From contig NZ_ATWV01000002.1 in NCBI RefSeq assembly GCF_000421345.1, forward strand, positions 62,001-126,000: a stretch of 64,000 nucleotides of DNA, given 5' to 3'. Below, piece after piece: positions 24,117-30,959 of the stretch. The stretch is from Treponema bryantii NK4A124. GTDB taxonomy: Bacteria > Spirochaetota > Spirochaetia > Treponematales > Treponemataceae. Made by a program: the position numbers and the translations under genes. Positions within the stretch are counted from its first letter, which is position 1; the number at the start of each line of letters is the position of its first letter. The notes under the pieces are model-generated. The model searched no databases. It saw only the letters and a program-made list of their open reading frames with translations, and was not told the origin of the DNA.

Positions 24117-24139
24117 TCTGAGTTAATTCCAGAATAAAA

Positions 24140-24172
24140 AAGAAGCTCGCCATATGGTGAGCTTCTTTTTTT
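24140..24172 (+). terminator. Terminator of porin 2
   Basis: Stem AAGAAGCTCGCC / GGTGAGCTTCTT with an ATAT loop and a T run. Differs from the porin 1 terminator at only a few bases, including flanks. Confidence 0.9.
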
Positions 24173-24220
24173 TATCACCTATTCATTTTCTTTTATAAAT
24201 AATAAAAGAATGGAGTAATA

Positions 24221-25018
24221 ATGAAAAAAACAATTATTTATTCATGTTTATTAGCTGTTATAACAATTTTTATTTCTTGTGGTACAACAAAAGAAGTGCA
24301 AAGTACCCCAGATTCTTATATAAATGAAGATGAAATAACACCTGCTTTAGAAGAAAACGCAGAGTCTTCAACAGGCACAAAAAAAACAAATGCTGGAAGA
24401 AAGAAAAAAAATGCAATCGAAGATTTTTTTACACTCGGCAACAAAGATGACTATATAATTTACGATGATACAACTGTTTTTTCAAAAGAACTGTCAGGAA
24501 TGAAAGAAAAAAAGGCAAAAATGGTTATTCGTTATGATAATCATATGGCAGGTTTTGGGAGCTTTAATTCTGGAGTTTTTTACTATGTACAATTTGATGC
24601 TGAAAATCGAAAAAAGTTTGCAAATGCAGTAAATAAATATTTTGATGATTTTGAAAATAAACGTCTTCAGCGTAATGGAAGACATACAGAAAGAACATAT
24701 GGAAAAATTAATTACATGATAAATTGGGGACAAATCAGTTCCTTAACCCCTGCAAATGGGACTGGAGAAGGCTATTGCGGGTATGAATTCGAAAAAGGTT
24801 CTCCATATTTTACAATTTCTAATTTTCCATTCAAAAACGACTACTATGAACGAGCTGGAGATGCAACATCAAGGGAATCTCCATCATTAAAGTATTACTT
24901 TACCCGATCTCAGTTAAAAAAATTGCTCGAATTAATGTCAGAAGAAACAATTGCTAAACAGATTGCGGAAAATGATTTTGATTATTCCTCAATTTCAACT
25001 GAGGCCGACGAGTATTAA
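24221..25018 (+). CDS. Porin-associated lipoprotein 2
   Basis: 265 residues, SD GGAG. Lipobox FISC, Cys20. Close in sequence to the protein at 20955 over its whole length (KKKNAIEDFFTLGNKDDYIIYDDTTVF, NKRLQRNGRHTERTYGKINYMINWG, ending ADEY), but richer in A/T codons, so the pair has been diverging for some time. Same place relative to a porin as copy 1, and convergent with copy 3 at 25082. Function unknown; predicted outer-membrane or periplasmic lipoprotein. Confidence 0.7.
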   Translation: MKKTIIYSCLLAVITIFISCGTTKEVQSTPDSYINEDEITPALEENAESSTGTKKTNAGRKKKNAIEDFFTLGNKDDYIIYDDTTVFSKELSGMKEKKAKMVIRYDNHMAGFGSFNSGVFYYVQFDAENRKKFANAVNKYFDDFENKRLQRNGRHTERTYGKINYMINWGQISSLTPANGTGEGYCGYEFEKGSPYFTISNFPFKNDYYERAGDATSRESPSLKYYFTRSQLKKLLELMSEETIAKQIAENDFDYSSISTEADEY

Positions 25019-25028
25019 AACCAATCCA

Positions 25029-25048
25029 AAATAAAGAAGGCTGCCCGT
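25029..25048. terminator. Terminator between convergent lipoprotein genes
   Basis: GGCTGCCC gttt GGACAGCC with one internal mismatch, between 24221-25018 (+) and 25082-25876 (-). Confidence 0.65.
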
Positions 25049-25081
25049 TTGGACAGCCATTTCTGTTTTTTGAGTAATTAC

Positions 25082-25876
25082 TTAATACTCATCGACCTCG
25101 GTTGGGGCCCGCATGTAGCCGTTATCAACGAGCTGGGCATTGATTTTGTCTTCGGAGAGAAGTTCTACCAGCTGTTTTATCTGAGCTTTTGTAAAATAAT
25201 AATGAAGCTGATGAGATTCTCTAGTTACGGAATCGCCAATGATGTCGAAGGCATCGTTGTAGAATGGATAGTTACTTATAGTGAAATATGGAGAACCCTT
25301 TATGAATTCATAACCAACGTAACCAGAACCTTCTCCGTGATTAGGAGTAGAAGAGCTTAATGTTCCCCAGTCCAGACGATAGCTGATTTTACCGTAAGCA
25401 CGTTCTGTATGATTACCCTTTCGCTGCAGATTCTTGTTTTCAAAATCCTGCAGATATGCTTCCATAGCTTCTGCAAGTTTTTTTCGGTTTGTTTCATCAA
25501 ACTGAACGATATAATAAACTGTTCCATAATAGCAGCCATAACCTGCTTTTTTATCATTTGGGCGAACTAAAATAGTAGCTCTCTTTTCTTTTAATCCAAA
25601 TTCTTTTACAAAAACAGATGATTCATCATATTTAATGTAATCATCACGGTTTCCGTAAGTAAAAAATTCTTCTAAAGCATTCTTTTTCTTTGGTGTTACT
25701 GGTGTATTTGAAGCAGCAGGAGATGAGGTTACTTCTTCTCCCTCTGCATTTATTTCTAAATCAGGTGAATCGTTATAAGTATCGCTTGCAGTTACGTTAT
25801 TTTTTGAACTCTGACAAGCAGAAAATATAATTGAGGTTGAAAGTAATGAAATTAAAAAGACTTTGTTTTTTTTCAT
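25082..25876 (-). CDS. Porin-associated lipoprotein 3
   Basis: 264 residues. Lipobox FSAC, Cys21. Same core as copies 1 and 2 (KKKNALEEFFTYGNRDDYIKYD, VQFDETNRKKLAEAMEAYL, LQRKGNHTERAYGKISYRLDWG, ending EVDEY) with a different signal peptide. It follows porin 3 on the minus strand, so the porin-then-lipoprotein order is kept in the inverted unit. A family B repeat and the porin 3 terminator lie between them. Function unknown. Confidence 0.7.
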   Translation of the reverse strand: MKKNKVFLISLLSTSIIFSACQSSKNNVTASDTYNDSPDLEINAEGEEVTSSPAASNTPVTPKKKNALEEFFTYGNRDDYIKYDESSVFVKEFGLKEKRATILVRPNDKKAGYGCYYGTVYYIVQFDETNRKKLAEAMEAYLQDFENKNLQRKGNHTERAYGKISYRLDWGTLSSSTPNHGEGSGYVGYEFIKGSPYFTISNYPFYNDAFDIIGDSVTRESHQLHYYFTKAQIKQLVELLSEDKINAQLVDNGYMRAPTEVDEY

Positions 25877-25895
25877 AATTAATCCTGTTTGATAG

Positions 25896-25922
25896 ATTGT
25901 CGGGTCAAGCCCGACAATGACA
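25896..25922. repeat. Repeat family B, copy 1
   Basis: ATTGTCGGG, loop TCAAG, CCCGACAAT, then GACA. The stem is perfect and the loop plus AATGAC tail match the other family B copies while the stem bases differ. Confidence 0.75.
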
Positions 25923-25932
25923 CATTATAAAA

Positions 25933-25962
25933 AAAGGGCTGTCCGTTGAAGGGCAGCCCTTT
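25933..25962 (-). terminator. Terminator of porin 3
   Basis: AAAGGGCTG (25933-25941) pairs with CAGCCCTTT (25954-25962); on the minus strand the hairpin is followed by a T run. Confidence 0.8.
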
Positions 25963-25981
25963 ATGTTAGACTAAAAGTCTA

Positions 25982-27094
25982 TTAGAAGTTAACCTTGAAA
26001 TTAACTGGTACAGAGATATCAACTTTCTTAGCAATATCGAACTTTACTGCAATTTCGTAGTCCATGATAGATACCTTGCTTGTGAAACCAGGTTTGATTG
26101 TGCAAGAGAAATCATCTGCCATCAAGTCAGCATCTTTGAAGTAGAGATATACAGTTCCTGCATCGAGTGTATAAGAAACCTTAGCAAGTGCGAGAAGGTC
26201 CATTGTTCCTTTTTCAATTTTCTCAAGATTATTTGCCTTCCACTGTACATATGCCTGAGCGTTCAATGCATCCTGAGCGAATACTACGTCTGCATCAACA
26301 CCAAGACCGTTTACATCGTCTGCACCTTTGTAGAATGCTACATCAGCGAAGATTGTAAGAGGGTCGAATGTGTTCTTGTAACCAGCACCGATAGCGAGGT
26401 CTTTGAATGTGTTCTTAGCATCGAACATAGCAGAGATTGTTCCGAAGTCAGCTGAGTACTGAGCGTAAAAATTGAATTCACCAACTGATGCATCTGGATC
26501 AGCAGCACCATTAACAGCTGCTTCTGCCTTTTTACCAGCTTCCTCAATTTCAGCCTTTGATTTATACTCTTCTTTTGCCTTTGCTTCAGCCTCTTCTTTT
26601 GCCTTTTTAGCAGCAGCTGCCTTCAAAGTTTTTCCGTCCTGGAACCAGTATGTACCATTTCCAGAAACTACAGAGAATGTCATTGAGAATGCGTCAACAT
26701 TTACATCCAAAGATGCACCGAAGCTATCATAGTTGATAAGGCGTCCACCGTAATCAATTGTTTCAACGTTCATTGACTTATCAATTGTACCGAGGTTTAC
26801 CTTAAGCATATCCATTGGCTTGAACCAGATTGCCCACTTGCCAGTTTCGAATGCATTGCTTTCGTTATCTGTGAACTTGAAAGTTCCACCAGCTCTGTCA
26901 TCAGAAATTGTCAAAGTAAGTGGTGCCTGCCAGAAGTGATTTGCGTTCTTAAGCATAAGAGCCTTAGCACTTTCTGAAGTGCCGTTGTAGTTAAACAAAT
27001 CTCCTTCAAGTCTTACACCAGCTGTGAGATCTGCTGCAAATACAGAAGTAGCAAGAACTGCTGCTGCTGCGAAAATTCCAACGATTTTTTTCAT
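25982..27094 (-). CDS. Outer-membrane porin-like protein 3 (inverted copy)
   Basis: 370 residues. Signal peptide identical to porin 2 at DNA level. Barrel pattern with AQYSADFGTISAMFDAKNTFKDLAIGAGYKNTFDPLTIFADVAFY, closest to porin 1 in this region, while the 5' end matches porin 2: a mosaic. An Ala/Lys/Glu-rich insert (about 160-200, KAKEEAEAKAKEEYKSKAE) is unique and likely surface exposed. C-terminus NFKVNF ends in Phe. The Shine-Dalgarno is hidden in a hairpin. A family A repeat lies directly upstream and no clear promoter is visible, so it may be silent or switched. Confidence 0.75.
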   Translation of the reverse strand: MKKIVGIFAAAAVLATSVFAADLTAGVRLEGDLFNYNGTSESAKALMLKNANHFWQAPLTLTISDDRAGGTFKFTDNESNAFETGKWAIWFKPMDMLKVNLGTIDKSMNVETIDYGGRLINYDSFGASLDVNVDAFSMTFSVVSGNGTYWFQDGKTLKAAAAKKAKEEAEAKAKEEYKSKAEIEEAGKKAEAAVNGAADPDASVGEFNFYAQYSADFGTISAMFDAKNTFKDLAIGAGYKNTFDPLTIFADVAFYKGADDVNGLGVDADVVFAQDALNAQAYVQWKANNLEKIEKGTMDLLALAKVSYTLDAGTVYLYFKDADLMADDFSCTIKPGFTSKVSIMDYEIAVKFDIAKKVDISVPVNFKVNF

Positions 27095-27109
27095 TTGAAA
27101 AAATCCTCC
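27029..27109 (-). repeat. 81-bp inverted repeat, right copy
   Basis: Reverse complement of 22977-23057, covering the Shine-Dalgarno and signal-peptide codons of porin 3. With the left copy it brackets a segment of about 4.1 kb containing porin 2, lipoproteins 2 and 3 and porin 3. Confidence 0.85.
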
Positions 27110-27127
27110 CTTTTTTTCGAAGGGAGG
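27105..27127 (-). promoter_or_regulatory. Hairpin sequestering the ribosome site of porin 3
   Basis: On the minus strand CCTCCCTT pairs with AAGGGAGG, the Shine-Dalgarno. Compared with porin 2 one T-A pair has become C-G, preserving the stem. Confidence 0.65.
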
Positions 27128-27157
27128 TGTTTCACGCAGAATGTTTCACGGGGGGAC

Positions 27158-27234
27158 GGTGGTTTCGATACATTTGCTTCGCAAACACTCAACCACCGTA
27201 TGTGAATGTTTGCTTCGCAAAGGCTCAACCACCG
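27158..27234. repeat. Repeat family A, one full and one partial copy
   Basis: Full copy 27158-27198 with arms GGTGGTTTCGATAC and CTCAACCACCG around inner hairpin TTTGC ttc GCAAA. A partial copy (about 27208-27234) has the inner hairpin and right arm only. Located between porin 3 and the invertase gene. Confidence 0.8.
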
Positions 27235-27242
27235 TATTTCTT

Positions 27243-27845
27243 TTATAAATGAATATTTTTTTTCTTCAGGTAGAGGTAGAGCGTAGAAGGGGAGACGTTT
27301 AGCTGTTTGCTGATGAGGGTTTTGGGGTAGCCTTCGTGCAGCATCATTCTGATTTTGTATTCGCAGCCGGAAAGTTTGTAGTGGGAGTTGAGTTTGCCTT
27401 TTGGGCGGCCGAGTTTTACGCCTTCTGCCTTTTTGCGTTGAAGAGCCTCTTTTGTGCGCTGGGAAATGAGGGATCGTTCAATTTCTGCAGAAATGGAGAA
27501 GGCAAAGGCGAGGACCTTGCTGGTAAGGTCTTCGCCAAGTTTGTAGCGCTCTTTAACTGTGTAAATGATTACGCCGCTTTCCATGAGAATGTTGAGAATG
27601 GACATTATCATAAACATATTGCGGCCCAGACGGGAAAGTTCGGAGCAGATGATTATGTCGCCTTTTCTGGTTTTGCTGATAAGTTTGCCGAGGTTGCGCT
27701 TGTTTGGAGCTACAGTGCCGCTTATTGTTTCTTCAATCCAGGACTCAACGTGGAGTTTACTTTTTTTAATAAATCGATTGATTTCGAATCTCTGGTTTTC
27801 TACAGTCTGTTTGTCTGTACTTACTCTGATGTATCCGTAAATCAT
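27243..27845 (-). CDS. Serine site-specific recombinase (DNA invertase/resolvase family)
   Basis: 200 residues, SD AGGAGG. N-terminal resolvase catalytic domain: YIRVSTDKQT with the nucleophile Ser9, SRLGRNM Arg motif, and the long E helix AFAFSISAEIERSLISQRTKEAL. C-terminal GRPKGK linker and a helix-turn-helix (KTLISKQLNVSPSTLYLYLKKK) bind the site. Size and layout are those of invertases such as Hin/Gin and the Bacteroides Mpi type, not of large transposon integrases. It lies beside porin 3, whose start is an inverted repeat of porin 2. Invertase activity on this locus is inference; resolvase of a lost element is the alternative. Confidence 0.88.
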   Translation of the reverse strand: MIYGYIRVSTDKQTVENQRFEINRFIKKSKLHVESWIEETISGTVAPNKRNLGKLISKTRKGDIIICSELSRLGRNMFMIMSILNILMESGVIIYTVKERYKLGEDLTSKVLAFAFSISAEIERSLISQRTKEALQRKKAEGVKLGRPKGKLNSHYKLSGCEYKIRMMLHEGYPKTLISKQLNVSPSTLYLYLKKKNIHL

Positions 27846-27870
27846 AAAGCCTCCTTGGGATAATCACTAT

Positions 27871-27930
27871 GTCATGCTGAACTTGTTTCAGCATCTTTAC
27901 ATAGATTCCGAAACAAGTTCGGAATGACGG
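27871..27930. repeat. Repeat family B, inverted pair
   Basis: 27871-27894 is GTCATGCTGAACTTGTTTCA plus GCAT, and 27905-27930 is ATTCCGAA acaag TTCGGAAT GACGG. Read on opposite strands both are stem, (A)CAAG loop, stem and ATGAC. They lie between the invertase start and the M16-like gene end. Confidence 0.8.
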
Positions 27931-27965
27931 TCTGTGTTTATCCCCAAAGCTTTATTGTGGATTTA

Positions 27966-30776
27966 TTATTTTTTAGAATCAACCGAGTAGATTCTGGACG
28001 GTGCGATTACAGGGAAGTATTCCATTATTTCAAGATAATCCTGAGCAGTAGCGGTCTGAATATAATTGTATTCGGTCAGGTACCATTGAGGGGCTGCCTG
28101 ATTTGTAAAAACTTCCAGTCCTTTTTGCATAAGAAGGGCAGTGCCGGTGTTTGAAGAGGTTTGAGCCATTTCTTTTTGAATCCAGGTGTTTTTGATTTCG
28201 CGGATTATTGTTTCATTTGCCTGGAGGCGGAGCATCTGGTCTTTTGTGCTCTGAATAAGGCTTTTATATTGTGCATCCAGTTCACGGGTATGGGCTACAT
28301 TTTGAATGGTGATAGAACTGAAATTTAATGAATTTCGTGGAAACCGAAGAGTTACCGGATTATTTTTTTCGAGTTTTGCTCCAAGATAGCACAAAAGTGC
28401 GTTATAAAGGGCTGCCTGCCTGCTGCCTGGAGCTGGAGCCTTATTTACATAGATTACCGGGTCTAAAAATTCTGTTGTTGGAATGAGAACTGCCGGCTGG
28501 GGACCTGCTTTTTCGGCTGGAATATCGGTTAAGAAGGTGTGGCGGAGTTGAACTGTCAGATTTTTTGCGGAATTGAAGTCTGCTTCAGCTGATGTGACAG
28601 ATCCTTCAGTTTTTTCTGTATTTTTTTCTGATTTTTGTGCTGCAAGCTGGCCAAGGTTTTCTTCCAGAAGACTTTGAAGATTTTCATGAAGGGCTCCGCA
28701 GACTATAACTGAATAGCGTGAAGCATTGAGCATTGCAGGGTAGGCTGCAAGAATCTTTGTGTAGTCTGTTTCCAGTAAGATTTCCTTTTCTGCGTCGAAT
28801 ACAGAATCTATGCTGCCTTTTCCATAAGCTTTCCGGATAAAAGCACTGTAGAGCTGGTTTGAAGCCGTACCGTTTTCCAGTCGTTTTCTGTATTTTCGTG
28901 CAGAAACTGCTCTGTCTGCATCAGCTGGAGCAATTTCGCCGTATACTATTGCCTGATAAACTGATTGTAAAACGGCATTTGTGTCTTCTTCATCAAATTC
29001 TATAATTATTTTGCCTGTAGAGAGGTCTGTTTCGGAACTTACATAAAAAGCACCGGTTATAAGACCTTCAGACTGGGCGCTCCTGAGCTTTTTTTGAATA
29101 AGGGTGGCAGTAAGATTTACCATTACCTCTTCAAAACCATTGTCGTCTGCAGAATTGAATTTTCCACCGGCAATGGAAAGAATCATAGAGGTCTGTTCTG
29201 AAAGTGGATTTTGTTTTGTATAAACACGGATTCCGTTTGAAAGGGTGAAGTTAGACATAGAATCCAGATTTTTCTGATAGTAGCTGTTGTCGTCGGCAAT
29301 CGACTGGGTGGTGTAGAGTTTTTGAACATTTTGTGTCTGTGCTTCGGTCAGGGAATCTTTATAAATCTGCTGTACATACCAGGATGCGTTTTTTTCTGTG
29401 ATTTCTTCGAAGCCTGCTGCGGCGTAGGCCTTTTTGTTTGCTTTATAGTCTTTGCTGTTTATGATTACAAAAACAAAAGGTTCTTCGCTCTGGAGTTGAG
29501 AAAGACTTTCGCTTAATGTACTGGCATGAAGTTTTTCTGGCCGGCTCATAAGCTGTGCCGCAGTCATTGAATTAAAGCCTTCTGGCTCGGTTTCTTCATT
29601 TTGAGCATAAGGCTGAACAGCCCAGAATTCCGCCAGGGTATGCATGAGTTCAGAAGGAAGATTTGCCGTACGATTGAGACTGTAGACCAGCTGGTTTTTT
29701 GCATATTCGTACTCCTGCGGGTCTACAAGCTGGGGAATCAAAGAAATCTGCTTTAAGAAAAGTTCAGCCTGTTTAAAGGAGTTAGTAGCTGCTGCCTTTT
29801 TCTTATCTTCCGGAGTCTGTAAAAGAGTTTGAATGATAAGGCGGGAAGAGTCTTTTTTGTGGGCGGCTGAAACATTTATGTATTCATCGCCGGGAATATT
29901 GAGCTCTTCAAAACTCAAGACCTGCTGCTTAAAAAGGGAACCTTCGTAGCCAAGGGCAAGGGCCATTAAATCAGCCTGCTCCATATCCAGCATTGTATAT
30001 TGAATTACAAGCTGGGTAAGCTCCGGAGAAATCTCGCTGGAGTGGAGAACGTATTTTCTATGATGATTTACAGGCAGGGCAGGCTTTTCTACGGGAGTTC
30101 TGAAGTTAGAATAAAAACGGCCAAAGCTGTTTCGCAGCATGAGCAGGGTGTGTTCTGTATTAATGTTACCGCAGATAAAAATGGCGCTGTTTTTTGGGGT
30201 ATACCACTGTTCGCTTATTTCTTTTATAACCGTGCGGGCTGTTTTTTCGCTGGTTTTGCGGAAAACAGGAGGGTAAATGCCAGAATCGTGTTTCCACGGT
30301 GCTGCTGAAAAAACACGGGAATCAATTGCGGCGTTTATACAAACCGACATGGAGTCTTTATTGTCGTTTACTTCTTTTTTGAGGGCGTTAAGCTGACTTC
30401 GTAAAAGTTCATCGGTAAAATCCGGATTAAAAAGGGCTTCTGAAAGATTAAAAAGAATGTCGCTTACCTGCGAAGGACTTGCTTCTATATAATAGCGGGA
30501 AGAATCGGCATTGCACTGAACATCTGCAAAGTTTATAGAAGGATTTGCAGCCTGAATCAGGCGGGTAAAAAGCTTAAAAAAGCCATTTGTGGTCTGAGTT
30601 TGCGAAGAAAAACCTGCCCGGCAGCTGTATTCGATATGTACCTGGGCGTCTGTGGAATCTTCCAGAAGAAAAACCTGCATGCCGTTTTCGAGGGTGTATT
30701 CCTGCACCTGATTTACCGGGGAAGAGAAAAGGGGTACGGCGAGGAGAAAGGGTAATAATATCAAAATTCTTCGCAT
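27966..30776 (-). CDS. Exported M16-family protein lacking the zinc motif
   Basis: 936 residues with a signal peptide (1-18, ending LFSS). Two M16 (insulinase/pitrilysin) halves can be traced: LENGMQVFLLEDSTDAQVHIEYSCRAGFSSQ at about 29-58 and LSNGIRVYTKQNPLSEQTSMILSIAGGKF at about 495. The place where the HxxEH zinc site should be reads NGFFKLF in the first half and NGFEEVM in the second, so neither half can be a normal metalloprotease. The second-half domain with KNTWIQKEMAQ...GL also resembles M16C. A periplasmic binding or chaperone role is likely. No Shine-Dalgarno is seen at 30776; a family A pair lies just upstream. Confidence 0.75.
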   Translation of the reverse strand: MRRILILLPFLLAVPLFSSPVNQVQEYTLENGMQVFLLEDSTDAQVHIEYSCRAGFSSQTQTTNGFFKLFTRLIQAANPSINFADVQCNADSSRYYIEASPSQVSDILFNLSEALFNPDFTDELLRSQLNALKKEVNDNKDSMSVCINAAIDSRVFSAAPWKHDSGIYPPVFRKTSEKTARTVIKEISEQWYTPKNSAIFICGNINTEHTLLMLRNSFGRFYSNFRTPVEKPALPVNHHRKYVLHSSEISPELTQLVIQYTMLDMEQADLMALALGYEGSLFKQQVLSFEELNIPGDEYINVSAAHKKDSSRLIIQTLLQTPEDKKKAAATNSFKQAELFLKQISLIPQLVDPQEYEYAKNQLVYSLNRTANLPSELMHTLAEFWAVQPYAQNEETEPEGFNSMTAAQLMSRPEKLHASTLSESLSQLQSEEPFVFVIINSKDYKANKKAYAAAGFEEITEKNASWYVQQIYKDSLTEAQTQNVQKLYTTQSIADDNSYYQKNLDSMSNFTLSNGIRVYTKQNPLSEQTSMILSIAGGKFNSADDNGFEEVMVNLTATLIQKKLRSAQSEGLITGAFYVSSETDLSTGKIIIEFDEEDTNAVLQSVYQAIVYGEIAPADADRAVSARKYRKRLENGTASNQLYSAFIRKAYGKGSIDSVFDAEKEILLETDYTKILAAYPAMLNASRYSVIVCGALHENLQSLLEENLGQLAAQKSEKNTEKTEGSVTSAEADFNSAKNLTVQLRHTFLTDIPAEKAGPQPAVLIPTTEFLDPVIYVNKAPAPGSRQAALYNALLCYLGAKLEKNNPVTLRFPRNSLNFSSITIQNVAHTRELDAQYKSLIQSTKDQMLRLQANETIIREIKNTWIQKEMAQTSSNTGTALLMQKGLEVFTNQAAPQWYLTEYNYIQTATAQDYLEIMEYFPVIAPSRIYSVDSKK

Positions 30777-30785
30777 ATTTAATCC

Positions 30786-30881
30786 GGTGGTTGAGTAGAC
30801 ACGTAGTGTCGTATCGAAACCACATTGTAGAGTGCTCTTTTATGGTGGTTTCGATACGCCCTTTGGGCTACTCAACCACCG
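30786..30881. repeat. Repeat family A, inverted pair between divergent genes
   Basis: Copy 30786-30822 has inner hairpin ACAC gta GTGT; copy 30844-30881, inverted, has inner hairpin GCCC ttt GGGC. Arms are GGTGGTTGAGTAG and CGTATCGAAACCAC. Located between starts of the M16-like gene and the DUF4954 gene. Confidence 0.85.
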
Positions 30882-30922
30882 TTATCATTATTTGAATTTA
30901 TTCTATCATATAAATATTTTAC

Positions 30923-30951
30923 TTTCCACTTTTTGCAATATAGGTTAAACT
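30923..30951 (+). promoter_or_regulatory. Leaderless promoter of the DUF4954 gene
   Basis: TTTCCA (30923-30928), 17-base spacer, TAAACT (30946-30951), eight bases, ATG 30960. No Shine-Dalgarno. Confidence 0.5.
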
Positions 30952-30959
30952 GAATTATT

